From NCBI GenBank assembly GCA_028023455.1, contig JAQFVV010006221.1, positions 6,245,011 through 6,309,010 of the forward strand: a stretch of DNA of 64,000 bases, read 5' to 3'. Made by a program: the position numbers and the translations under genes. The stretch is from Epiperipatus broadwayi (lineage: Eukaryota > Onychophora > Udeonychophora > Euonychophora > Peripatidae). Shown here piece by piece: positions 1 to 11,160 of the stretch. The first letter of the stretch is position 1, and every line of letters begins with the position of its first letter. Under the pieces are notes generated by a model, which was given only the letters and a program-made list of their open reading frames with translations, was not told the DNA's origin and ran no database searches.

Positions 1-1360
1 GATAATCATATTTAACTAATTAATGGTATTAGTTTGTGAAGGACGTGACATCACGGCAGAGAGCATTTCAGGTTTGCTAAATAAAGATATGAAATGATAA
101 AGGCAATATGCTATTATAGATTACAACAAAAGAATAAATGAGGTCTGTTACGAACCTTTAGGTGGCTTTGCTAAAAGAAATCCCTGGTATATACAGGTAG
201 ATGATGAGAAATGCTGGCCCTCCAGCCAAAACATGTCTCTGAATAATAATAATAATAATAATAGATTTGCTGTGCTGGACTTCCCATACACATCTTAATG
301 GCAATGCCCGAAAAAAAAGATCTCTTGGTATGAACTATGTGAGGGAAAGTGAAAGATTGGACTGGTCATATTTAACTTCCGAAGGTCCTGAGGAGTAAGT
401 AGCAAAGCAAGAACAATAATAAATGAATGGTTGTAGCTATAAATACATAATGCCTTAGACATATACAGATAGTGTATCACTAACGATAATAATAACTTAA
501 TTCCTGATTAAAATAATTGGCTCCCTGACATAATAGAAAGTCTCCAGAAACCTTAGGCCATTAATGAATGGATCATAAATTATAATATAAAAAGAAAGGC
601 AAGAATTAAAACTAAAATAAATTGTTTTCCACACTTTCCAAATATTTCAAATAATTCATCATGGAAGATTACAAAATAAGACTGTCTTTTAATTAACATA
701 GACAGATTGGGCATTAAATATCAAACTCACTTCTGGTGAAGTTTGGCTATATATAAAATTATACATCGCAATTTTACTATTTTTCTGACAAATAAAATAT
801 ATATGTATGAAACATATACTGATAAAACGCTATGATGAATGTGCTTTCAATGATTTTCTTTTAAGACAATTTGTTTTACAGAAATCGTGATAGATTTTTC
901 TTAACTGATTTACTAAAATTCTTTATTCTTTCAGGAAAAAATTACGAGGGCAATTTTAAATTGGACGTAATAATACCACATCTAACTTTTAAAATAATTT
1001 TAATCATTTAAATAAATTTATAATATAAGAGGTACAAAACTAAACGAGCTTTTCTATTAATTAATTTAAGGGAAATAAGTCTCCTGTAATGATTTTTAAA
1101 TGAAGAAAATAAGAGGGAGAGGGTTTAAAGTTAGTTTCTTGTTGAGTTTTATACTTGGAAATTTCAGTAAGTCAATATTGTAAATAAACCAACAAAAATT
1201 AATTTAATTTGTCGCATCAAAATAATGTGAGATTTTTAAAAGAATTGATATTTTTAAATTTAAGAAAAATTTTAAAAGACATATTTTAAAATTAAGTTGT
1301 GTAAACATTACAGATATATATAATATAAATTAATATTGATTTGGAAAACAAGTAAAATAG
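1..1360. other. AT-rich stretch without recognised gene
   Basis: No gene is recognised. A short (AAT)n microsatellite lies at 243-262. Short open frames here are of the size expected by chance in AT-rich DNA. A T-rich tract plus AG near 935 is followed by a short open stretch, but the following GT context is poor. Confidence 0.5.
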
Positions 1361-1600
1361 AATCAGTGGCTTGCGGCAAATTGGACGTTACCTCAGAATC
1401 AATCGGTAGATATTCCATGGCTTGAAACAGGCAGTTATACAGTCAGATCATTTAGCAGGCTTTCTTGACACAATACAGTCTCAGGCTAGATGTTGAGAGC
1501 ACTGGAAAGGCATTGATGACTGGTGGAAACAGAGCTTCGGAAAGCAATGGCCGATCTGTTCACCCCGTCATTTCTTTAGTCACGATGTACTGTAAATCTA
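1360..1600. other. GC-richer island of unknown origin
   Basis: This stretch is less AT-rich than its surroundings and is open over 74 codons on the + strand (1465-1689), although without a convincing ATG. On the - strand an AG at about 1425 and a GAG|GTAACG donor-like site would frame a 33-nt micro-exon beginning with ATG. Neither reading is strong. It could be a decayed exon, a pseudogene piece or an old repeat. Confidence 0.2.
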
Positions 1601-1699
1601 AACTACTCTCTTCAGTCAACTGTTCTTCAAATAATAATTCCCTCTTATCAAAAATTTCCACTATTTATGTGATCTGGCTTTATCTATAGGATTCAATCT

Positions 1700-3584
1700 A
1701 CAGTGATAACTGCCAATTGCAATTGATCTAAGTGGTTCTCTGAGGTTGGTATCTGCTTGGGAGGGAAATCTATAATCCTGCATTAAACATGCCCCAAGGA
1801 TTCATTTGCTAATTAAAAGAAAACAGCAACAAGCATATTAAGTTTATCAGTCATTGTATTAACAAAGCCTATTTAATTAAGATTTAGATTAACAAAAATG
1901 TAAATTTTATTCACAAACATTTTAGGAATTTGGTACAATCACTTTCAAACTTATATTTGATATAAAATTTAAATACAAATTTACAAAATATATTTTACAA
2001 TTATTAGATTGTTTACGTAATTGATCCTTTAATGCACATTTATCAAAAGATAAATATAAAATGTTACCACTGATTGATTGAAGAAAAATGAAGTTTAGTA
2101 AAAGAATTTAAAATATTTGTAACATTTTATGGATATCTAGGATTCAATTCAATTTAATAAAATAAACACAATATACATTTTTACAAATATAAAATAAATA
2201 AACTATTATAAAAGGTTAGTTTTAATAATAAAATGTTAATTAATGAAATATAAATTAGATAAAAGATTATAATATTGATTACAAATATTGATTATAATAA
2301 AAGATTATAATATTGATTACAAATATTGATTATAAATATACTTTCACCTATCATGAGATGGGTGTCAGTTAATATACAAGATTGGGTTCAAACCCATACT
2401 AGTGCTGATGACATTGACACTAGATGAAGCAGAAATATGTACTATATTTCCAGCTTCAATATATTCTTAAAAAATTTCAATTGTTTGAATAATTGTCATT
2501 ATACTTTAAAACCTCCTTATTGTTTTTACTAAGATGTGAATATTTTTTTATTTTTTATGATTATAGTATTTTAACTCAGTAAAGTTGAATATTAAGTATA
2601 AGAGAGTCAAAAGAGGCCACACATTATTAGTCACCAGAATTCATATATCATAATTCAGGGTGGTTAAAACAGTTTCTGTTTTTTTCAACAATCATTGTTA
2701 TCATATAAAATTGTATCATCCATTGATCAAAATTCACCTCTTAGACACAGTGTCAAAAAAAAAAAAGGATCTAAACTCATTAAGGGACTTATCTTGTTTA
2801 CAGTCACAATTTATCAACTGCTTTAATGTTTTTTGGTCATTTGATGAAAATTGTTCCATTGTTTCGACTATTTACAGAATACTATGTTTTTTTAATCAAG
2901 TCATTAATAATATAATCATTGCTAGGCAATTAATTCAGTTTTTTTTTTTCACTGAAGCAGTTTGAAAATTCCAATAAACAATTTTAGCATTTAATAATTC
3001 TTAAAACTTAGCACAAATAATTGCTTTGAAAGAATAAATATTAAATTATATATCAAAAACATTTGGGGGTAGGACCTATTTCTAATGCTTCTGCATTTAA
3101 CCATTATTGTATGATCTATACAACAATCTGAGCTTATAAGCACTTATTTTATATATATTTTACTTTTATATTATGTCTTAACTATAAATAATTCATAACA
3201 TATCATTAAATTTTGAACATGGCTGTATCCATGTTCATTTTTAAGAATTTTGGTATTGTTTGTAATATCAGTCTATATCACATGTAAATAACCAAGAACA
3301 ACAGATAATCCAAGTTGATTTTCAATTTTATTGGCTCGTAGTTTTCTATTCTTATCAACATTGAAATTAAATCACATTAGATATATATAAAGGCTTTTAT
3401 TTTTATTTTTTATTTATCTGAATATTCTGAAATCTAATGTTGAATCATAAGCATTGATAAAATGACTACAGGTATTAGTGTATAAAATAGTTTTTAACAT
3501 GGTTAGGTTTTTATTGATATATATCAAAATTCCAAGAATAGAAATGTTAACTTCATAGTAAATTTAATAGAATGGTATGTTCCT
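1700..3584. other. Non-coding AT-rich stretch with a local duplication
   Basis: Nothing gene-like is supported. A tandem duplication of about 40 bp lies at 2258-2335. The open frame at 2660-2965 is rich in poly-lysine and poly-phenylalanine runs from homopolymers, and no family is recognised. Confidence 0.4.
2258..2335. repeat. Two-copy tandem repeat, unit about 40 bp
   Basis: The unit beginning AAAAGATTATAATATTGATT occurs twice head to tail with no visible difference, which indicates a recent local duplication or replication slippage. Confidence 0.8.
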
Positions 3585-3596
3585 TTGTTTGACATA

Positions 3597-3709
3597 ATTT
3601 TTTTTTCCATATGTCATAGCATCGGCCGGGACGCGAACCCACACCCGTCTGCAACCAACTACTTGCTTGCAAGGCGGGTGCGATGACTTCTCGGCTAACA
3701 ACGCTTGAC
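3597..3709 (-). mobile_element. tRNA-derived SINE, copy 1, with 12-bp target duplication
   Basis: Read on the minus strand, this short element starts with a tRNA-like head: an A-box-like TTAGCCGAGAAGTC and a B-box-like GGGTTCGCGTCCC, the internal Pol III promoter elements. It ends in GATGCTATGACATATGG and a poly(A) tract. It is flanked by a perfect 12-bp direct repeat, TTGTTTGACATA, at 3585-3596 and 3710-3721, as expected for LINE-driven retroposition. The element has no coding capacity and its mobility would depend on a LINE in trans. Six related copies occur in the window. Confidence 0.88.
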
Positions 3710-4070
3710 TTGTTTGACATATTACCCTTCCAAAAAACCAAAAAAACAAACTTCCAATCATTTACTTGCACAATTAAACCTTCTGTTTTTGCAAAATTAA
3801 TTTTATTAATATCGGTGAGGGCAATTGACTAAGAAATTTTAAAAAGCATCCAGGGAATACAAGTAACACTATTCTAATTATTTTTGCAAAGGTATTGAAA
3901 ATGGGAACAGTTTAGAAAGGCAATTGCAGTTTTTCATGGCATTTATGTAATCAAGAACTTTTGATCTCTAATGTTATTCAAACATATAAATGGACTGATT
4001 GTAATGGAATAGCATAGATCAAACAGAAAGGTAAGAGATATATAGAAGTGTTATATTTAATAAACTGGGT

Positions 4071-4324
4071 TGAGCACAGACTTTCACATGACCCACCACT
4101 CTCCGCACTATCTCATAACACTGATACACCTGAACACACATGTTGAAAAGATAAATAATCACCAATATACATATTTCATGCTAAACCAGCACTCATCAGT
4201 TGGTCCAGATTACCATCTCTACACATATCTGCTATAAGTGCTGAGATATATATTAAGATAGCCAATTCTCATACTTTAATGGACAGGCTTCAAGAGTGGT
4301 GGGTCATGTGAAAGTCTGTGCTCA
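4071..4324. mobile_element. Family A foldback element with perfect 32-bp inverted ends
   Basis: The left end 4071-4102 and right end 4293-4324 are perfect reverse complements over 32 bp (tip TGAGCACAGACTTTCACATG). The 254-bp element is non-coding and carries a hammerhead-like motif on its minus strand. Related pieces occur at 16307-16890, 33313-33479 and 61091-61149. The structure resembles a MITE, but the ribozyme suggests a retroelement link. Confidence 0.85.
4161..4204 (-). ncRNA. Hammerhead ribozyme motif, family A, complete core
   Basis: Read on the minus strand, the order is stem I 5' strand ACCAA, core CUGAUGA, stem II GUGCU / loop GGUUU / AGCAU, core GAA, a short stem III AUA/UAU, a cleavage site after A at 4166, and stem I 3' strand UUGGU. 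All invariant hammerhead positions (CUGANGA, GAAA, U16.1 followed by H17) are present, and all three helices pair. Stem I is five base pairs and stem III is minimal, as in the short hammerheads of retroelements. Self-cleavage is inferred, not shown. Confidence 0.72.
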
Positions 4325-4639
4325 TACACTGTCTATTACATATATAGACACAGGTATATATAAGCCTGTGTATTTCATCTAGAAGTGTTATATTATAAAT
4401 CAAAAAACTAGGATACACTAATAATTTACAATAATAAGAAATGAGGTCAAACTATTGCTAAATGACAAAAGAAATTTAGCATAAAATTAAAAAAATCAAT
4501 AAAAGAAAAGAATTAATTAGCCTCTTATTTGAAAAAAAAAAATATTGGGAAAAATGCATCTTGACAGAGTATCCAAATTATTGTAAGTTTTTAATATATC
4601 ACTTGCAAATAGGATTTTACTGGAAACAATTCATTCCAA

Positions 4640-5170
4640 ACTAAGAGCCTTTCATTGAAAGAGCTTACAGATGTATGAGATGGATTTAGAAAAGATTGAG
4701 GAACAAGAGACATCAGTGGTGGTAAATGTTGGATAGTGTTGAAAAGATTAGAAAATACAAGGAAGGTAAAAATTCATTCCATTATATTTTTATTCAATTG
4801 ACCATATCAAGTTATGTAATACCCTTAAAACAATAGCTGTATAAATGAACTCATTTTTGTAAGGAATTTCTGGGTTTGTATTATAAGTAGGGGCTTACAC
4901 AAGGCTGAAAATTGTTACTCTATTTATTCAACTTGTATGTTGATTATGTTATGAGGGAAGCAAAGTTTGAATTTTACTAATGCAAATTTGAAATTGATGT
5001 GAAGTCAGTGGCTTAGTAGTTAGCATAGCTGCCTTCCAAGCAGCCGGCCCAGTTCGCATTTGACATATAAAAAAACTTGAGATATGCTGATGATGCTATG
5101 ATTATAAGTTGAAAGTTGACTCACAACTTATAAGGACTATAAAATCTATTCTGTTGTAGACATTTATCTT
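4640..5170 (+). pseudogene. Decayed LINE reverse transcriptase fragment
   Basis: Around 4885-4975 the + strand resembles the reverse transcriptase motif B region of non-LTR retrotransposons, including codons for LFIQL and an EGSK-like stretch, read through frame breaks. At 5075-5110 it encodes NLRYADDAMII, a recognisable motif C (YADD). Between the two lies a SINE-like insertion. Stops and frame changes show it is long dead. It is from a different LINE lineage than the element at 52572-55567, whose motif C is FADD. Confidence 0.6.
5005..5072 (+). mobile_element. Diverged tRNA-derived SINE, copy 2
   Basis: The stretch TAGTTAGCATAGCTGCCTTCC followed by a GTTCGCATTTGACATAT-like end matches the SINE family at reduced similarity. 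It separates the two reverse transcriptase motifs of the decayed LINE at 4640-5170, so it inserted after that LINE. No clear target duplication was seen. Confidence 0.6.
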
Positions 5171-5342
5171 ACGTATATCAAATGCAGTGGTATCTTTGTA
5201 GATTTCATTTGAAATGTTAATATTTATGAATCAAAACAGTTGGTAGTTGACTTTCACTTAGTATTTACTCATTTTCTAGAAATAGTTAAGAAATAAAGGT
5301 GTTTTTTTTACTTTAAGGTTTACCAAATATTTTTTTTTTTAG

Positions 5343-5409
5343 ACATTTGCTTCCTAGTGGAGTGGTTCTGAAAAGATTCACAAAAGATAATCGGGAAATT
5401 ATTTCTATG
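5343..5409 (+). CDS. Candidate internal exon of an unidentified gene
   Basis: A long T tract plus AG ends at 5342 and a strong donor GTAAGT begins at 5410, framing 67 nt. Only one frame is open: after one leading nucleotide it reads 22 codons, HLLPSGVVLKRFTKDNREII then SM, ending at a codon boundary. The composition is varied and protein-like, unlike the surrounding intergenic sequence. The family is not recognised. The phase does not join directly to the next candidate exon at 6456 unless an acceptor two bases further on is used or an exon in between was missed. Confidence 0.55.
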
Positions 5410-6455
5410 GTAAGTATTTTTTTTAATAAACATAAATACCAGATTTAGAAAAGGGAATTTTTTTTATTAATCAATCAAATCAATCAAGATATAATGAGTT
5501 AATGTAAATTTTTTGTAAATATATATTTTATGCAATTTCCTTTTGTACAAAATATTTATGCTAATACTTTTTGCAAAGTAAGGATTCTTCTTTTTAATTG
5601 TGTTTTTCTCATTTCCATCTGTTATCTTTTTGGTTGGTGATTCAGATTATGTGTTCCTTTAAAAAAAAATTATTTTTTTTGAGCATTAAATAACATGTGA
5701 CCCTTAAAAAAAAAAAAAAAATTTTTTTTTTAATAATGTTTTTCCAAAAGCCTTTTTTTTTTATTTTGTTGAAGTAATTTTCTTTACTTTATTCCAGATT
5801 TATCTATTTTAAAATTGAATAATTAAAGAATACTACATGGCTGTGTTTTTATATCCACTTCTAGTGTTGCACGTATTATATATAAGTGGAGTTAGCTATG
5901 TGATATTTATATTTTTTTCCAAATCCTTATACACTTCATTCATAATATTATACATTTTTATAATTATATATTTTTATTAATCACAAGTGAGTATATGTAA
6001 ATACTTAAAGGTTTTGATCTTTGACAATGCACTCTAAATATAGCCTATTTAATTAGAAAGTTAGGTTAATGATAAGACAACATTCTTATCTTTATAAAGT
6101 CGTAATCTTTTGTCAAGATTTAGTGAGGTCCCTCTAGCGTTAAAAAGTATATTCATAGTGCAGTGTCAAAGGTTAAAACCATTAAGTATATACATTTTTA
6201 TGTAAATGAATGTCAACTATGGAAAGAATTATTATATTTTACAGTAGAAATATACTTGCTTCAACTATCTTACCAAATGCATGTTTTAGTTATAAAAATA
6301 ATCAAGTAGAATGTTTTAATAAGATTTAATGTAATAATAAGATTTAATATAAAACATAATTAAAATACATACCTGTGCAATTTTCTTTCTTCTCAGGACT
6401 ATATAAATAATTAAATAAGATAGTATCCTATCATGTGATAGATCTTTTATTCCAG
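5410..6455 (+). other. Probable intron between candidate exons
   Basis: This AT-rich stretch between the donor at 5410 and the acceptor ending at 6455 has long T and A homopolymers and no open frame worth calling. Its role as an intron depends on the two flanking exon calls. Confidence 0.4.
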
Positions 6456-6564
6456 AGTCTTTTCATGGATTAATATGGAGAAATTATCCAACAGTGAATG
6501 AGTCAACTGTTGTTACAAATATTTACAAAACCAATGTTCACTTTGTGGGTCAACAAAATCTCAG
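6456..6564 (+). CDS. Candidate internal exon of an unidentified gene
   Basis: An acceptor (CTTTTATTCCAG) ends at 6455 and a donor (CAG|GTAAAT) follows 6564. Of three frames, one is fully open over the 109 nt: two leading bases, 35 codons beginning SFHGLIWRNYPTVNESTVVT and ending HFVGQQNL, then two bases. The other two frames contain stops. Exon length, splice context and residue variety suggest real coding sequence. It probably belongs to the same gene as the exon at 5343-5409. No family is recognised. Confidence 0.55.
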
Positions 6565-7850
6565 GTAAATCAAAAACTGAGACCTTTGCTGGTGTACCTA
6601 TACTTCAAAAATTGAAAAGCAACATAGTGAATATTATAGCTATACACTATTTTTTTTTACTATTTTTAGAAACCTCTAAGTTATTGGTATATTTTGATAT
6701 AATTCTTTATGATAAGATGTTCCTTTATAATATGGGTAGACTTGATTGATATGTGTTTTATTTGTATTATTATTGATTAAATATCTACACTTATTATAAT
6801 TAATTTTTTTGTTAGTTAGGTAAGTACATGTGGTTTCTTAATATAAAGCTGTACTGTAAGTTAAACAAAATTTATAATTATAATAACATAAATAAATATC
6901 AACAACAAATTTTTTGAAAGGAAATAATACTCGAAGATAAATAAACAAAAATAGTGAATGTAAAACAAAAGCAATACCAGTTTACTAATAGACAATTCAT
7001 TATGTTAATTCATCTTATGTTAAAAAATCTGTTATATACATATTTTATAAAAACATGCAAAATATTGGAAATGTATCATCCCTTCAAATTTGAATAATCA
7101 TTCAATTTAATTATATTAAAAAGAGTAGCAAAATATATTCCTTTTATTTATTTACAGCAAGTTAACATTACTTTTTTATTATAATCAATTAAAGTTTAAA
7201 AAAGGGAATGTGTGTGGATTTATTATTAGCAGGTAAATAACATTATTACACCAATCAAAGTAGAAAAAAGGGTGTGTGGAGTGGGTGGATGGGTGTGTGC
7301 AGGTGTGTGGGGGTGGGGTGGGTAAGTGGGTGGGTTGGGGGAATGTTTTGCCATTCATTAGCAGCAGAATAAAGTTATTAATTATAAAATTATTAATTGC
7401 AGAGCATTCCTTATTTTAATTGATCTTTTAAATAATATATATATATTTTAAAATGTAGGAACATTCTGTAAATGCTTTCATTTGTAACAGGATATATATA
7501 TATATGCGTTACATTTAAATTCTAATATGTAATGTTTTGTAAATATCTAATACTGAATTAAAAACACAAACGTTCAAAATGCACAAATAACGAATAATTA
7601 ATTTATTAATGTTTGATTTAAATATTAAAATAAGCTTTAAAAAAATTATAGAATCGAAACAAAGATTCTAAATCTTTAAATAAAGTATAAAATAAAAACC
7701 TTTTTAATAATAGCGAAGATTTTTTTAATTTTTAAGTATAAAAATTACAAACAGATCCTTAGGCAAAATGGCAATTAAAAAAATGATTACGAAATAGATA
7801 AGAGTTCCCGCCCAGAGATAGAGACACAGACCTCAGTGGAAAGCCTAAAA
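6565..7850. other. Non-coding stretch with G-rich tract
   Basis: No exon is supported. The main feature is the G-rich tract at 7255-7345. The rest is AT-rich with TA runs at 7436-7447 and 7493-7505. Confidence 0.4.
7255..7345 (+). repeat. G-rich GTGGG-type tract, potential G-quadruplex
   Basis: A strand-asymmetric run of GTGTGTGG, GGGTGG and GTGGGTGGG units stands out in AT-rich DNA. At least four G-runs of three or more lie close together near 7310-7342, which meets the usual sequence criterion for an intramolecular G-quadruplex. A shorter similar tract lies at 22493-22519. Confidence 0.65.
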
Positions 7851-7856
7851 TCTTAC

Positions 7857-7906
7857 CTTGGACACAAACCCAATAAAATACAGACATGAAGTATGTTTGA
7901 TGAATC
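7857..7906 (-). CDS. Weak candidate exon on the minus strand
   Basis: On the minus strand an AG (CTCTGGAATGCAG) precedes and a strong donor CCAAG|GTAAGA follows 50 nt. All three frames are open, so the splice signals rather than coding bias support it. One frame contains ATG followed by SVFYWVCVQ up to the donor. It overlaps a putative + strand CCAAT box, so at most one of the two interpretations is likely right. Confidence 0.25.
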
Positions 7907-7945
7907 CTGCATTCCAGAGATAAGGTGCCTGAGGACTATAAAAGG
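7870..7945 (+). promoter_or_regulatory. Possible core promoter (CCAAT and TATA boxes)
   Basis: CCAAT at 7870-7874 and TATAAAAGG at 7937-7945 are 63 bp apart, a normal arrangement for a Pol II promoter. Initiation would fall near 7967, upstream of the GC-rich segment at 8081-8212. TATA-like strings are common in AT-rich DNA, so this is tentative. Confidence 0.3.
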
Positions 7946-8080
7946 AAAATCCCAAACAATAATTAATTAGTTAGAGAGAGAATTAGAATTTTGAATCCAT
8001 TTCATTGTTGCTGAAAAATTAAAATAAATATTGTCACTGTTACAAAAAAAATGTAATCTGTTTCATCGTGCTTTCTTCAG

Positions 8081-8212
8081 TGCGGCCAGCCGAAGGCAGT
8101 TTTCATCTCCACGGATCCCAAGATCGAACCACAGATCCCGTCTTCAGAAATCTTCATAAGTCTTCATAGATCTTCGTCACGAAGGAACGAGCTCGGACAA
8201 AGGAAAGTATAA
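8081..8212 (+). CDS. Candidate exon or leader in a GC-rich island
   Basis: A good acceptor (GTGCTTTCTTCAG) ends at 8080. From 8081 one frame is open for 43 codons, beginning CGQPKAVFISTDPKIEPQIP, and stops at TAA 8210-8212. Another frame would continue the phase left by the exon at 6456-6564 and is open for 26 codons. Base composition is clearly richer in G and C than the surroundings. It could be a terminal exon of the 5.3-6.6 kb gene or a leader exon downstream of the TATA box at 7937. The protein is not recognised. Confidence 0.35.
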   Translation, partial: CGQPKAVFISTDPKIEPQIPSSEIFISLHRSSSRRNELGQRKV

Positions 8213-8639
8213 TTTATAAATAATTGAAATATGAAATATAAACTCTTAAATGTAAAATCTTCGAACTTTATTTGTTTCTAAAAATGAACTATAAACTTTT
8301 TTTCTGAACAAACCTGAACTTTATCTTTTATAAACTTTGCCATTTTAAACTCTGATCAAAAGTTAACATAATCTTTTAAAATATATATTGTTTTTTTTTA
8401 ATTCATGTTTAATATCTGGTTGTAATGGGGCGGGGGTTTGCTATTGCAAACGAATTTAAAGATGAAAATACTTATCGTTATTTGTGCATGATTGAATTTT
8501 AAAAAAAAAAAAAAAAAGTAGGTTAAATAATATTTGTAGTAAGAAAATAAGTTAAATATGATGCTCATTTTAAAATGATTCTAAAACCTAAAACTAAATA
8601 TATTTTTTTTTATAATTAAATAAATAAAATGATTTAAAT

Positions 8640-9560
8640 GTTAGTTGAGTGTAGATGGCTGCTAGACTAGTTTAAATATGTTAATTTTAAAGGGGGTTTT
8701 GATCTCGGACTATTTGTTTCGTAGTTGTGTCAATGCTGGTGGAGAGGTATATGGACATTTATATCAATGAAATGTGAAGTGTGTTAGCACCTAGGGCGAT
8801 GAGCCCAACTGAATGTATGACCCCAAAGAGGTAGTCATATCGTTGAAATGGCAGACATATTTCCTGTGCCATTGATCCCTTCCAGCTCTATGGATTTTGG
8901 ACGATAAGCCGGCAAGATAAGACCGTTCTCCCATCCATACGTAGAGCGTTTCTCTTTATTATTTTATATGCATGGTTTCTTCACCCGACAGATGCACATG
9001 TCTGCTGGATGAAGGCCATGTTTTCTCCAATAATATTACGCTGTTCAGATGCACATTCCTGTCAGCGTGATTCTATGCTAACATGTTCATATTGCATTGG
9101 GTGTTGATATATATCTGGAAGCGAGTATTGGTGTGGCTGCGGATTTTTAGTCTGGAGTCAAGTGATTTGAAAATTTGTGAGTGCGTCTGGGTAGTTCATC
9201 TATACTCAACATTAACATTAAAAATAAAAGTTAAAAACAAATAAAATAATAACTAATGAAACAGAATAAAACAACTTTCTTCTTTTGTTATAAAAAAATT
9301 TTTTTTTTAAAGTTTGTGCATTATTAATTATATACGTAAATAAAATCTTTTTTGTGTTGTTAATACTGACAGTGATTGCTTTTATTATTATGTATTAACA
9401 GAAATATATTTAATAAATGTTTTAAACCTCTGCTACTTCATGAGCAAGTGACTAGGGCTGGCGGTCGTGATCTTAACAGCGCGTATCTGTCTACATTATA
9501 AATTTTCTAGGTTCAAATGGCCTAGTGGCACCCTCGTACAGCAGATACGGTAAGACTGGA
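8640..9560 (+). repeat. Family C dispersed repeat, copy 1
   Basis: This stretch matches 44930-45860 in the same orientation and 15297-16130 in reverse. Shared landmarks are ACTATTTGTTTCGTAGTT near one end, a central part about removing GATGCACAT-type and CTGGATGA blocks, and at the other end CGTATCTG, TCTAGGTTCAAAT, and GCAGATACGGTAAGA. The GGTTCAAATGGCC block resembles a Pol III B box but is also the loop side of a CTAGG/CCTAG hairpin. No coding capacity is visible. Confidence 0.75.
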
Positions 9561-9799
9561 TACTTCATCATCATTTCCGACTGTTATACATTAAAAGAAG
9601 ACATATTATAATAAATCGTTTATAAATATATGCACTTAAGTGCTATCCTAAGAAAAGCTATTAACACATGTGTATTCACTGAAGCTTAGAGATTTTCGAG
9701 GGTCACATATGTTCTCATATTCAAAGCATTTAGGATTGCATGAGTGGGTACATATAGATATATATAGGCAGTGAATTTATGTAAATATTTGTAATTATA

Positions 9800-11160
9800 T
9801 TGTCCATTTTTTCAATGGGGGACCCAGACACTTGGTGTCATTTCATTAATATATGTGTTGTTAGCTGCTATGGGCTCAAATGTATGGCCCATTGTGTTTG
9901 GGTTATCAAGGAAGGTAGACTTATGTTCAGGATTGTTTGTGGTTCTTTTGTAGAGGTATTTGTGTTGAGAGTATTGTACAGAGTCGTGCATGTAATTCAC
10001 CATAATAGTTAGTGCTGCATCCCTTTTGAAGGCACACAATTTTATATACAGCAAGCAGAGTTTGATCATTATGGAGTCTTTCTTTGGAATTATTTGTCAT
10101 TCTGTTTATTGTGGGAGGAGGGTGATAGTTTGCTCAATGGGTTTGTGAGCAAATTTTATTTAGAGTTTTGGCTGCACATGATATGTATGTGAGCAGTATT
10201 CAAGGTTTATCACCTTTGGGCAGGTTTGTTCTTATACAATTTTTTTTTGACTTTCCTTGTGAGATCTATATATTTGAAGCCCATTGTTCTTAGTTTGTTT
10301 AGGTATATTGCTCAACCTTAGCTTTATGAGCAGCTTCATGCTCGCATAAGTGGTAGTTTCTGTGAAGAAATGATCATAAACTGGTGTCTTTGTCAGAATT
10401 TGGAGATGTAGATTTAGGGTATATGTATAATAGGTTTGAGGTTTGATACATATTTTTGTAATTTAATTTGAGATTATCTCTCATATCGAGATATTTTAAC
10501 TCCCTTTTGATCTTCCCATTTAGTTGATCAAGATAATGCTGATTTAGCCTTGAGATCTGTTTTAATTTTGCTGATTAGAAAATTCTGAGCAGCATATAAA
10601 CACATTGTCTATGTATTATGTGTGAATGGAGTATTTTCAATGTATTTAGAGAGGACCTGGTTTTCAATATTAAGGTAAATTGCTAGGGATAATCTCACTT
10701 ATGGGTAATCCCATTGGCCATCCATCAATAATGTTATAATACTGTCCATCAAATAGGGTGACAATATTATGACCTAGCCAGTTAAGCCAGTCTATTATGA
10801 AATTAATTCGAACCAGTGAATAATTGGATTTGAGAAGTTTCAATTTTACTATGTTAATAGACTGCTTTCTGTTTATGGAGCCCTATAGCTTGGTTATATT
10901 GAGTGATGCTATTTTATGTTGGACTCCTAATTTTGTGTATATTTATGAAGTCAAAAGAAGACTTATAGTGTAAGTACTATAACCTAATTGATCTGTGAGC
11001 CATTGGTTAATCATTTTAATGGTGCTGTAGTAATGCACACCTCTAAACTCTAACATTAGCCTAAGCAAGATGTTTAGTTTATACAATTTGACATTAGTGA
11101 ATATTCATGCTGGTATTGTAGCCAATGGATAGATTTTCTAGTATTCACCTTTAGTAGAAG
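9800..11160 (-). pseudogene. Decayed Penelope-like reverse transcriptase
   Basis: On the minus strand, 10756 down to 10685 encodes LFDGQYYNIIDGWPMGLPIS then EII. This matches the pattern F-x-G-x-YY-x(3)-DG-x-x-MG-x-P-x-S found around motif B in Penelope-like and related reverse transcriptases. Flanking sequence on the same strand gives scattered similarity, such as LNKLRTMGFKYIDL at about 10290, but is broken by many stops and frame changes. The element is clearly inactive. The assignment rests on one motif, so another reverse transcriptase family is possible. Confidence 0.5.

Noticed and set aside
2398-2445. CUGAUGA followed later by GAAAUAUG, as another hammerhead
   Set aside because: No stem II pairing between the two core segments and no matching stem I; the core-like strings are probably chance or a very old relic.
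2660-2965. 101-codon open frame
   Set aside because: Starts at a non-ATG codon, contains poly-Lys and poly-Phe from homopolymers, no domain, no splice or promoter support.
8640-9560. Family C as a tRNA-type SINE because of a B-box-like GGTTCAAATGGCC
   Set aside because: A convincing A box at normal spacing is missing, and the block is one side of a short hairpin; kept as an unclassified repeat.
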